Assembly (NCBI GenBank): GCA_963575745.1
Contig: CAUYUJ010015828.1
Location: 62,001 to 126,000 of the forward strand
Length of the DNA stretch: 64,000 nucleotides
Reading direction: 5' to 3'
Source: Prorocentrum cordatum
Taxonomy: Eukaryota > Sar > Dinophyceae > Prorocentrales > Prorocentraceae
Shown: piece by piece, positions 18,718-27,360 of the stretch
Layout: each line of letters starts with the position of its first letter
Numbering within the stretch: position 1 is the stretch's first letter
Program-made: the position numbers and the translations under genes
The notes under the pieces: model-generated
Seen by the model: the letters and a program-made list of their open reading frames with translations, nothing else
Database searches by the model: none
What the model was told of the DNA's origin: nothing

Positions 18718-18888
18718 TGACTACCTACCAGACCACCCCACCCCAACCCGAAGACCCGAATTTCGGGTTGGGGGGGGTATGGGCTCCTTGTGCGTGCTTT
18801 TTCGATGTTCCCGGACCCCCCCCCCCCACTGCAAATGGAGGGCAAACTGAGGCCTTCGGGTTGGGTTGGGGTGGTTTGGTGGGTGGTG
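18718..18888. mobile_element. MITE-B copy 2 (right palindrome arm, opposite orientation)
   Basis: Starts TGACTACCTACCAGACCACC and ends GGTTTGGTGGGTGGT. It is the inverted counterpart of copy 1. Confidence 0.8.
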
Positions 18889-19156
18889 GATTTTCGGCCT
18901 TGCAAGGGGCCCTCGCCGGGCCCCGGGAACGTCAAGAAACGGCTCAGCATGGAAAACCGCCCCTGGGGAAAGGGCCGGGACTTCCCGGGGACCGCGTATT
19001 GAAAAAATCACGGCATCGGATCTCCGGGGAGAGTCGGCCCGCCGTGGCAAGATCCTGCAGTCGGCGCAACGCGGGCGATCGTTCGAGATTTTGAACGATC
19101 CCCGCGCGGTGTCAGGAACCAACGCCGGGTCGACACGACGCGATCCTGCCGTGTGA

Positions 19157-19370
19157 GGAGGAGGAGGAGGAGGAGGAGGAGGAGGAGGGAAGGAGGGGGA
19201 GGAGGAGGAGGAGGGGGACAAGGAGGAGGAGGAGGAGGAGGAGGAGGAGGATAAAGAAGAATGAGAGGGAGGAGGAGGGGGATAGGGAGGAGGAGGAGGA
19301 GGAGGGGTGGAGAATGAGGAGGGGGAGGGGGAGGAGGATAAGGAGGATGAGGAGGAGGAGGAGGAGGAGG
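19157..19370. repeat. GGA-rich microsatellites
   Basis: GGA triplets with GGGGA and ATAAGGA interruptions. Confidence 0.9.
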
Positions 19371-19401
19371 AGGCGGATGCTGATGCTGATGCTGATGCTG
19401 A

Positions 19402-19492
<91 letters not shown>

Positions 19493-19585
19493 GATGATGG
19501 TGATGAAGATGATGAAGATGGTGATGATGATGGTGATGCAGATGAAGATGATGATGATGCTGCTGATGCTGATGATGATAACTTG
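19371..19585. repeat. GCT and GAT triplet arrays
   Basis: GATGCT units followed by GCT triplets and then GAT triplets to about 19580. Confidence 0.9.
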
Positions 19586-19606
19586 CGACGGGCGGGTGTA
19601 CAGTTG

Positions 19607-19778
19607 GGGGATTGAAGAAGGAACCCTTTTGGTTGGGGTGGGGCTCCGCGTTCCTTAAGTGTTTCGCAGCTTGCCTCAGGTTTTCCTTAGGCGTTCGATG
19701 TGAAATCGAAGTTTAACTCATGGAAAAAAGGGGCCTCGTTCCTTATTTAGGGTTCCTTAGGTCAACGCCCCGACGGTA
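19607..19778. mobile_element. MITE-E copy 2
   Basis: Inverted inner ends AAGGAACCCT (from 19618) and AGGGTTCCTTAGG (about 19749-19761). Homologous to 5600-5772. Confidence 0.75.
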
Positions 19779-19899
19779 TTTCAGGCATCGTTGGTGCATC
19801 TTGGGCGTGCTGTGGTCTCTCCTCCTGTTCGTTTCCTCACGAGCGGCTCCTCCCCGTCCCCCCCGCACCGGCACTGGTCGGCCGGGCGGGGCCAGGTTT

Positions 19900-20255
19900 T
19901 TTGTCGGGCCTGTCCCCCCACAGTTACCAGCCTGGAACATATCCCTATCCCTATCCCTATGCTGGGCATCTCCTCTTCACGATGCCAATCTTAGGGATTC
20001 CCTTATTTTTTGAGGGCGCATGTTGTCATCGCCTTTTGGCGTGTCAATCTTAAGGATAGGGATACGCTCGAGGCTGGTAATACAGGGGGATTTGCGACGA
20101 AAAATAAAAACACCCCCCCCAAAATAGTCAAAAAATAGTCCAAAAATAGTCGGGTGATTATTTTTCCGTATGGTTTGACCTTTTTGGCGCATTTTTGAGT
20201 ATTTGTTTTTATTTCTCGTCGAAAATCCCCCTGTAGGGGGACACGCCCGACATAA
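19900..20255. mobile_element. MITE-A copy 5, interrupted by a second MITE
   Basis: Left end GTCGGGCCTGTCCCCCCACAG is broken at 19923 by the insertion. The element resumes at 20081 with TACAGGGGGATTTGCGACGA and ends with CGTCGAAAATCCCCCTGTAG and GGGACACGCCCGAC. Confidence 0.9.
19924..20080. mobile_element. small TIR element nested in MITE-A copy 5
   Basis: 157 bp with perfect 10-bp ends TTACCAGCCT and AGGCTGGTAA, extended imperfectly to about 26 bp (TATCCCTATCC on both sides). It sits in the middle of the CCCCCTACAGGGGG palindrome of its host. The flanks ACAG and (T)ACAG are a 4-5 bp target duplication. Confidence 0.85.
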
Positions 20256-20261
20256 ATTTAT

Positions 20262-20530
20262 GATCCTGAAGCTTGAGCCTTGCGGCAGTTTCACGGATGG
20301 AGGGCAGGTCGATGTCAAAGTGTGGTTCTCGCCGTAGAGCCGCGCACGTCCGTCAGCTTCACGGCTGCAGGGTGGGTCGTTTTCAAGCTGCGGTTCGCTC
20401 CGTGTCGCCGCGCACATTTGTCTTCAAAGTTTGCAGCAGGTTCACGGATGGAGGGCGGCTTCTTTTCAAAATGTGGTTCTCGCTTCTGTTCTGCGCACAT
20501 TCGTTTCAAAAGTTCGCGCAATGGTTGCAA
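20262..20530. repeat. tandem about 85-bp repeat family F, locus 2
   Basis: Three units with TTCACGGATGGAGGGC, TTTTCAAA, TGTGGTTCTCGC and GCCGCGCACATT. The unit landmark CACGG lies at 20292, 20360 and 20443. Confidence 0.85.
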
Positions 20531-20825
20531 GGCTTTGCATGGTCGAAGTCGCAGGACTTGTGTTTTGGCACGGTCAAGGCTTGTCAGGAACGCAGCAGTC
20601 CCTTTGACTTACTTGCGGCGTCCTGGCACGATCCACGCTTGTCAGGACATAACAACCATGTTGATCCGCGGCGTTGCAGTCCCGGGAGCGGTGTGTTGGC
20701 ACGATTGCGGATTCTCCGACCGTTATTTTCGAAAGGGCCAGTTCCCAAAATGACCATATTGTCTTTCAGGAGCCTACGAGCTTGGAGGGAGGGTATGTTG
20801 CAACATCGTTGATGCCTTTTGGGTT
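20531..20825. other. no recognised feature
   Basis: Mixed composition with GGCACGATCCACGCTTGTCA-type short repeats near 20568-20650. No gene motif. Confidence 0.25.
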
Positions 20826-21240
20826 TACACTGCTCCTCCTCCTCCTCCTCCTCCTCCTCCTCCTCCTCCCACGGAGGAGGTTGGGGGAATCACACCATCC
20901 CTGTAGCTGTGGCTGCCATGGCCCACGCATCCCGCTATCCCCTCAATGCCTGGTTAGGGGTGTGCGCGACTGCTCTGGCATGGAGAGCACACGACTCCAC
21001 TGGCTCAATCTGCGAGAATCATAGCAAACACGTCATCATCGTCAGCAGCATAGTCTTCGTCGCCGTCGTCATCGCGGCGAGCACCGCGACATCTCCTGGG
21101 TGCTCCAGCTCAGTGTCGGCGGCGACATGCGAAGGCGGAGGCGGAGGCGGAGGAGGAGGAGGAGGAGGAGGAGGAGGAGGAGGAGGAGGAGGAGAGGAGG
21201 AGGAGGAGGAGGAGGAGGAGGAGGAGGAGGAGCGTGATGA
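20826..21240. repeat. CCT array, unique spacer, GGA arrays
   Basis: CCT triplets at 20826-20868, a spacer without a recognised gene (20869-21130), then GGA triplets at 21133-21232. The opposed CCT and GGA arrays form a potential inverted repeat. Confidence 0.8.
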
Positions 21241-21364
21241 TAATGGCGGTGGAGATGGTAACGACCAGGATGGTGATGATGAGGAGGAGGCGGAGGAGGA
21301 GGGAACGAGGATGAGGAACAGGAGGATACGTAGCAGCAGAGCAAGGAGGAGGAGGAACAGGAGG

Positions 21365-21366
21365 GG

Positions 21367-21413
<47 letters not shown>

Positions 21414-21580
21414 GTGATGGTGATGGTGATGGTGATGGTGATGGTGATGGTGATGATGATGGTGCTGATGCTGATGCTGATGCTGATGCTGATGCTGATG
21501 CTGATGCTGATGATGATGCTGATGATAGTGATGATGGTGATGGTGGTGATGATACTGATAATGGTGATGGTGGTGGTGAC

Positions 21581-21655
<75 letters not shown>

Positions 21656-21662
21656 CATGATC

Positions 21663-21730
<68 letters not shown>

Positions 21731-21732
21731 CG
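21365..21732. repeat. GAT triplet array
   Basis: About 365 bp of GAT triplets with GATGGT and GATGCT variants. It yields poly-Asp, poly-Met and poly-His frames that are not genes. Confidence 0.95.
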
Positions 21733-21962
21733 ACTTCTCGACCGAAGTCACAAGATGCACCATGCGCAGCTCCGCCGGCCTGAAACCACAAGCGCACCGG
21801 CCGCCTTCTCGCCATGTCGCGATCATGTTGCTGCGGTTCGCCCTCCTCTCCCTCGCGCTCCTCCCGAAAACTTCCAGGACGCCTCTAAGACCCCCCACTA
21901 AGCCTTCTTCTTGTGCTCGCACGCAAAAGAGCCAGGCAGAACCCTCAAACTATCCCTCCTTC
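21733..21962. other. no recognised feature
   Basis: Unique-looking GC-rich DNA between triplet arrays. Confidence 0.25.
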
Positions 21963-22160
21963 CACGTCCTCCTCCTCCTCCTCCTTTTCCGTCGTCGCCG
22001 TCGTCGTCGTCATCGTCGTCGTTGTCGTCGTCGTCGTCGTCATCGCCACCACCACCACCACCATCATCACCACCATCATCCACCTCCTCCTTCTCCTCCT
22101 CCTCCCCCTCCTCCTCCTCCTCCTCTTCCTCCTCCTCCTCCTCTTCCTCCTCCTCTTACC
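21963..22160. repeat. CCT, CGT and CCA triplet mixture
   Basis: CTCCTC, GTCGTC and CACCAC triplet blocks in succession. Confidence 0.9.
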
Positions 22161-23517
22161 CCCTCCGCTGAAGCCCATGCGGCCCAGAGCGCGCAGAACC
22201 TTCTGGATCGAACGCGTCATGGAGCCGCGCCCCGCGCTTCCACGTAGCGCTTGAGGGGCATCGGATCATCCGCGCCACGTTGCACAGCCGACCCCGGTGG
22301 CTAAGCGGGGCCAGCTCGATCGATGCTTCTTTTTCTGGTACACCACAGCTTTTGGGCAAAGGCGCACATACAGGAGAATCCACCATATCATTTTGGCATG
22401 GTGGTTCCGCAATGGGTTGCTCTTGGTCCAAGCGGTGGTCGATCTTGACCCTTCGACTTGTTCTGAGTTTCAGAAAGCTTGCCATTGGTGGATTCTCTTG
22501 TCACACACATACTATATATACATATGTATACTGGCCCGGGCAAGTATGTCTACCATATATACTAGAATCTTTTGATGTAGATAGCCTTCCAGGACACCCA
22601 TGCTCCGCGCCAGCAGCGGTCTCGATGGACGGCAAGGTGGCGGGGCCCCTCGGCACGCACCCGCCTGCACTGCCGAACCGGGCTTCGCTCGAAGGCCTGC
22701 GCCACAACGCCGTACCAGCGCGTGCGAGAACGGCGAGCAGTCGCAGTGGCTGGTGCCGCTGCGGAACAAGGCGGGGAGGCGGAATATGCGCTTACCGTCA
22801 TCAGCTGCAGTGCTCGGATCATTACGAGCGGAAGTGGTGGGCAAGGTTTTCGTAATCCAGACGGTACATGCGTTTGTCTCAACGAGCGTTGACACGCATA
22901 GTGCTCGGCTTTGTTATGTTCGTCCATGTACGGCAGGCGGGAAGAAAAGAACAATCAGTCTGGGATGCAGCGTGGTGTGCACATGTCAACTGACAGGGAA
23001 GTTCAGCCTCGTAAAGCCCGCTGCTGCCGGGGATCGTCTTCATGTGCCTGCGCAGTGTTTTTTCCTGCTGTTTGGAGATGCTCGCATGAGGTATCCGCAG
23101 TGCTCCTCAAACTTTCGGCATTGTCCTCCGCATGGGCAGACGGTATGCTACCTCTTTCTGTCGGTCGCGTCGCTGGGCAAGATCAGGGGGGTGGCATGCG
23201 CATATTCATCGCTACGTGATGGCAGCATCCTCAGGATCCTCTTTAATCCCTCCCCCCCTCCCCCACTCCTCGCCCGTGCGAGCTGGGCGCTGCCTCGCGC
23301 GCGCGCGGTCCCGAGGAGCACCTCTGCCGGAAGCTCCCGCCCCCGTGGCCGGGTTCGGCTCCTGCCCAGGGGCTCTGCGGGGGCCCCCTCCCAAAGGGGG
23401 GGAGTCCCGTCCAGCCCCTCCCCCTCCTGCCGGGCGTTGGCTTCGGCTCGCGCCCGGGGTCTGGTGGGCGCTGCCTCCTGCGGCGAGGTCCGTCCAGCCC
23501 CTCCCTCCCTTCCGCCC
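22161..23517. other. 1.3-kb stretch without a recognised gene
   Basis: Open frames occur on both strands (22280-22855 plus, 22562-22954 minus), but neither shows a known motif or a consistent coding pattern. Composition is mixed, with a GC-rich segment from 23270. Confidence 0.3.
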
Positions 23518-23630
23518 CCTCTCGTCCTCCTCCTCCTTCTCCTCCCCCTCCTCCCCCTCCTCCTCCTCCCCCTCCTCCTCCTCCCCCTCCTCCTCCTCCT
23601 CCTCCTCCTCCTCTTCTTCCTTTTCCTCGT
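23518..23630. repeat. CCT triplet array
   Basis: CTCCTC and CTCCCCCTC words. Confidence 0.9.
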
Positions 23631-23795
23631 TCAACTTGAATAACGACTGTGTGCTAATCCTACAATCACTCTTCTCAGACGCGGGCCACTGCTGTCTTTG
23701 CCCCCCGCTCCGAGCAGAGCCTCGCCGTCGCACCCCGAGACGGGTCGGCAGGGCGGGCCGAGCGTTTCGCCCGAGACCTTCTCGCCGTTCCTGAT

Positions 23796-24012
23796 CCTGC
23801 AGCTTGAGCTTTGCAGCAGTTGCACGGATGGAGGGCGGGCCGTTTTCAAGATGCGGCTCTTGCGTTTTGCAGAAGCGCCGCGCACATTCGTCCCAAGAGT
23901 GTGCAGGAGCTTCACGGATGGAGGGCGGTTCCCTTTCAAAGTGCGGGTCTCGCTTTCAGGGCCAGGCGCAGTCGGATAACAATGCTTGCAACAGCTTCAC
24001 GGATGGAGGATC
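23796..24012. repeat. tandem about 85-bp repeat family F, locus 3
   Basis: Units with CACGGATGGAGGGCGG at 23823, 23913 and about 23999 (spacing 90 and 86 bp), each followed by TTTTCAA/G and a CGCGCACATTCGTCCC segment. Confidence 0.85.
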
Positions 24013-24130
24013 GCCCACATCCCCGCATCCCTTGGGCGAGCCCCCCCCCCTGCCAGGAACCTCATCTCCTGCTACTCTTGCTCCTCCTCCTCCTCCTCCT
24101 CCTTCTCCTCCTGGGGTTGGTCTTCCTCCT

Positions 24131-24151
24131 CCGTAGCAGTTTTGGCTCAAG
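24131..24151 (+). other. DinoSL (spliced leader) relic 1
   Basis: CCGTAGCAGTTTTGG then CTCAAG matches the conserved dinoflagellate spliced leader at 19 of 21 positions. It directly follows a CCT array, as relic 2 does. A leader in genomic DNA away from SL genes marks the 5' end of a reverse-transcribed mRNA. The body of this retrocopy, downstream to at least 24450, shows no recognisable protein. Confidence 0.7.
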
Positions 24152-24576
24152 CCCAGAGGCCTGGCACGGTCAGAGGTTATTCATCATGACGGCGATTGTG
24201 CTGGGGTCATGCCCGTTCGTCGTGAGGTGGGCCCGCCCCCTCTTGTCCAGAGGCCCCCCCAGGAGCGGCCAGCAGCAGCAGGCGGCGAGCGCTGGGGAGG
24301 CTGCATGTGTCGTGGATCGCCACGCGGCACTTGATTTGCACTCGATTTCGAACTTGTGTTGCCGTGGAGCCCTGTCGAGATCATTCCGAATAGTTCCAGT
24401 TTGGCAGCCGACCACCAGGATGCGTCCACTGCACCGTGCGAGCATGGCGCAGTCGTAACAGCGTGCTAGTGGCAGCAACCCTGTACGGGAAGGCTGCCCA
24501 GTGGCAACCCACACCATTAGTTTCGGTGACGAGCCCTCCAGATGGGAAGAGTGGGAGTGTCAAGGCACCATCCGAG

Positions 24577-24830
24577 TGTGCAATGGCAGCAGTGGGGAGG
24601 GAGCGGAGACAAACCCTGCTTCGCCAGCTCCATCGCGCGGGCCGCCGTTTGCGAGAAAGGACGGCAGCGGTAGCAGGTGTGGAACTGAATATTGGAATCC
24701 AGCGTCATCAGTCACAGTGTTGAGTCCACAGCGCGTGAGGAAAGCAGTCAGTGGCGCCAAGCTGGTGGCTGATGGCTCAAGCCCACCGTCTGTTGTTACA
24801 GTGTTCGAGCCACCGCGGGCGAGAGGGGAG
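24577..24830. repeat. 84-bp minisatellite, about three diverged units
   Basis: Read on the minus strand the units encode similar 28-residue blocks: GSNTVTTDGGLEPSA, GLNTVTDDAGFQYS and GPRDGAGEAGFVSA starts, each followed by a LAPLxxFL-like stretch. Confidence 0.6.
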
Positions 24831-24959
24831 CCCGACGTTGCCGAGTGACAGGGCGTCATGCCGTGTTGACAGCATGTCGTGCACCGTGGGTCCGTTCGAA
24901 GTACAGAGCAGTGGCCGCAATTGGTTGCTGGGACTTGCCGTGGGCGGCACGCTAATCCA

Positions 24960-25135
24960 TCGCCGTGCAGTGGGGGCCCATACCAGGAAACACCCTGCTT
25001 GCCTCCACGGTGCCCTGGGTTTCTTAGGTTTCGATGGTTTTGCCATGGAAAGCGCGACGTGCCCACACCAAAAATCCATGGGCGTCCTGGGGTCTCAGGG
25101 TTGGGTTTCTTGTGGAAGGTTTTTTGTTGACGGGC
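24960..25135. repeat. dispersed repeat R4, copy 2 (inverted)
   Basis: Reverse complement of 17226-17395, including CTTGTGGAAGGTTTTTTGTT and TCTCAGGGTTGGGTTT. Confidence 0.85.
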
Positions 25136-25664
25136 CCCTACTGTATCCAAGCGTATCCCAGCGGCCCCGACAGAGGCGATAAAGTTAAGCCGCGGCAGAG
25201 CGGGTTTTTCAAGCGGAGTCGTGAAGCTGACGGTCGTATGGGCCAGGAGAGCAACGCGGTCATGGATCCGAGTTGGCGTGCCATCAGATGCATCCCGCCG
25301 GATCTAGCGGAACGACGCAGCAGCCAAGTGGAGCAACCCCAGGGCGGACATTGATTCGTCAGCACTGACATCAGATTGCATGCAGATTGTTGAAAGATTT
25401 TGCAGCGTGGTGCACCCGGCTGATGTCCAACTAGGGCTTGCTGCTTGCTGGTGCTCGGAGAGGTCCGGCCTGCGAGCAGTATGTAGTGAAGCGAGGCCAG
25501 TGTCTCACCAGAATTTTCACTCACGATCACGCCGGACAGCTGGTGCTCAGTACTCCCCTCCTCCTTGCTCCCTCCTCCCTTCTCGGCCTACAGTCGGTCC
25601 AGGTTAGTAGGTCGACCCTGCCAGCTCAAGGGTACCCTTGTGTCCTGTGCCTCGCGGTCCTCCT
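25136..25664. other. no recognised feature
   Basis: Mixed-composition DNA between repeat R4 and the TCC array. No coding motif seen. Confidence 0.25.
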
Positions 25665-25795
25665 TCCCTCCTCCTCCTCCTCCTCCGATCCTCCTCCTCC
25701 TCCGATCCTTCTCCTCCGATCCTCTTCCTCCCCCTCTTCCGATCCTCCTCCTCCTCCTCCGATCCTCCTCGTTCTCCTCTTCCGATCCTCCTCCT
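25665..25795. repeat. TCC array with GATCCTCC variants, 5' flank of the LINE
   Basis: CCTCCTCCGATCCTCC-type units run directly into the DinoSL relic that starts the LINE. Confidence 0.9.
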
Positions 25796-25816
25796 CCGTA
25801 GCCATTTAGGCTCAAG
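25796..25816 (+). other. DinoSL relic 2 at the LINE 5' end
   Basis: CCGTAGCCATTTAGG then CTCAAG matches the spliced leader at 20 of 21 positions (T to A at position 13). A preceding T fits the degenerate first base of the leader. Confidence 0.9.
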
Positions 25817-25982
25817 TTGGAAACCTTGCCCTGGGGCTTCCAGCTTGGACAGAGCCGACGGGGCGGCTCAAGAGCTTGCAGAGTCACGATCCTGTCAGCT
25901 CACGAGGGTCAACCACGGCCCGCCTGCTGGCAGTTCTTTTAGTTGTACTGCCGCCGTCCCTTTCGTTTCAGTGGTTGCCGCG

Positions 25983-27071
25983 ATGGGCCGCTCTGCACGC
26001 AAGACCCGTGTGGAGAAGTCTCGTGCTGACTCGGAGTACAGCCTCAGCCCGTCACGGAGGACATCGACAACGCCTCAGCGTAGGCGCGAGGTCGATCGTG
26101 ATCGTGACCGCCGTCCCCACAGTGTTCGGAGCAGTTCGCCAAATGAGAGGCGCGACAGTCGCAGCCGCAGTGGTGGCAGCGACGCAAGCGCCCGTGGTGA
26201 GAGTCAAGGACCGCCGTCTTGGATGAGGGATCTGATGAAAGAGGTTCGTGGCATGAATGCAAGCATCGCGAAGATGGAGCAGTCCATGATGCTAGAGATT
26301 AACGGTCTCCAATCGTCAAGGGAGAATCACGACGCCAACCTGCACAGCGTCCACACCCGCTTGTCTGAGGTCGAGCGAGGGTGCCAGAAAACTATCACTG
26401 AAGCCGTTGCTCCCGCCATAGATGTCCAGCTGGAGAACATCAAGAAAGAGTTGAATGAGTTGAAGGGGCCTCCATCGAGTGGTGCCAGTTTTGCGTCGGC
26501 ACGCACAGGGTCGAGCACTGTACCGCAGCCGCGTGGAGGAGGCCAGGTGCCGACCAACCCGCTCGCGCGGTTCGTGGGCACCTTCCCGCGCCCTGTGCGC
26601 CAGACGGTGCGCGAGGCGCACTACCAGCAACTCTTGAACGCCAGCCAGACTCAGCTGCAGGACGCAGAGCCGATCTTCCACGAGGTCGCAGAGAATGTGA
26701 ATAGTGCTTCGCTCCAATGGAGCGGTCCAAGAGATGGCCATGTTCACCAGCTACGCATCCGTCAAGACCTGCCGATCGACGTTCGCGGCCGCCAGCGTCA
26801 GACCAGTCGTATCTATCAGCCGATCCTGGACCGCCTGAAGACGCACCCAGAGTCGACCTGCGAGTGCAAGCTAGGTGTGAATGCATTCAAAGGTGAAGTG
26901 ATGATCGCCACGCCTCGCGACATCTATATCATCGTGAAGATCGTGAAGCGCTCTGCTCACGTCGAGGAGTTCGTCGCCGTCCAGGAAGAGCTCGACCTGT
27001 GGAACTTCAATTCCGACGAGATCCAGCGCATCTTCAACGCCGCCTGCGCCGCCGCCCAGCTGGAGCGCTAG
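25983..27071 (+). CDS. LINE ORF1 protein (coiled coil, basic N-terminus)
   Basis: The first ATG after the leader relic gives 362 residues ending at TAG 27069-27071; the frame is open further upstream, but that part is the TCC array and 5' UTR. Residues about 1-75 are very rich in Arg and Ser (RRREVDRDRDRR, RSSSPNERRDSRSRSGG), suggesting nucleic-acid binding. Residues about 80-160 form heptad-like helices (MRDLMKEVRGMNASIAKMEQ, SRENHDANLHSVHTRLSEVE, ENIKKELNELK), a probable coiled coil. A Ser/Gly linker leads to a compact C-terminal domain (about 190-362) with RFVGTFPRPVRQTVREAHYQ and GEVMIATPRDIYIIVKIVKR. Basic region, coiled coil and compact C-terminal domain is the general plan of LINE ORF1 RNA-binding proteins. 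The frame is intact, unlike ORF2. No precise family match is claimed. Confidence 0.75.
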   Translation: MGRSARKTRVEKSRADSEYSLSPSRRTSTTPQRRREVDRDRDRRPHSVRSSSPNERRDSRSRSGGSDASARGESQGPPSWMRDLMKEVRGMNASIAKMEQSMMLEINGLQSSRENHDANLHSVHTRLSEVERGCQKTITEAVAPAIDVQLENIKKELNELKGPPSSGASFASARTGSSTVPQPRGGGQVPTNPLARFVGTFPRPVRQTVREAHYQQLLNASQTQLQDAEPIFHEVAENVNSASLQWSGPRDGHVHQLRIRQDLPIDVRGRQRQTSRIYQPILDRLKTHPESTCECKLGVNAFKGEVMIATPRDIYIIVKIVKRSAHVEEFVAVQEELDLWNFNSDEIQRIFNAACAAAQLER

Positions 27072-27360
27072 GATGCTCCCCCAGGGCAATTCCGCGTGCA
27101 CGCTGCAGCTGCCGACGCCGTCGCTGAGATGGAGGGGGGCCAGCCTCGTCCGACGAGCCGATCACGGAGGGAGGATCCAGTCCATCCTGCGGGTGATGCC
27201 TGCGGTCCGCGCGAGGAGGCTTGCGAGGGCAATAATCTCGCGTCTGCTGCTTTGCTGCCGCCGTCCTTTGCATATCGTTTTTTCTGCTAACTGCACGTCA
27301 GATCCCTCCTCTTCCCCCCCCCCCCTCTTCCAATCGCGAGTTCCCGTGCCCTCCCAACCG

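Larger units (their letters stand above)
18165..19028. repeat. 865-bp imperfect palindrome (arms about 370 bp, spacer about 120 bp)
   Basis: The left arm (18165 to about 18530) and the right arm (about 18654 to 19028) are reverse complements over nearly their whole length. Outer ends match (CCCGGAGATCAGATGTCGTG against the complement of CACGGCATCGGATCTCCGGG). So do the GGCCGGGACTTCCCGGG region, the MITE-B elements in both arms and the inner CGAGGTTTTTCGCTA segments. The spacer (about 18531-18653) is GC-rich. Confidence 0.9.

Noticed and set aside
24774-24783. A fourth DinoSL relic (TGGCTCAAG)
   Set aside because: Only the last nine or so bases match and nothing upstream resembles the leader; expected by chance.
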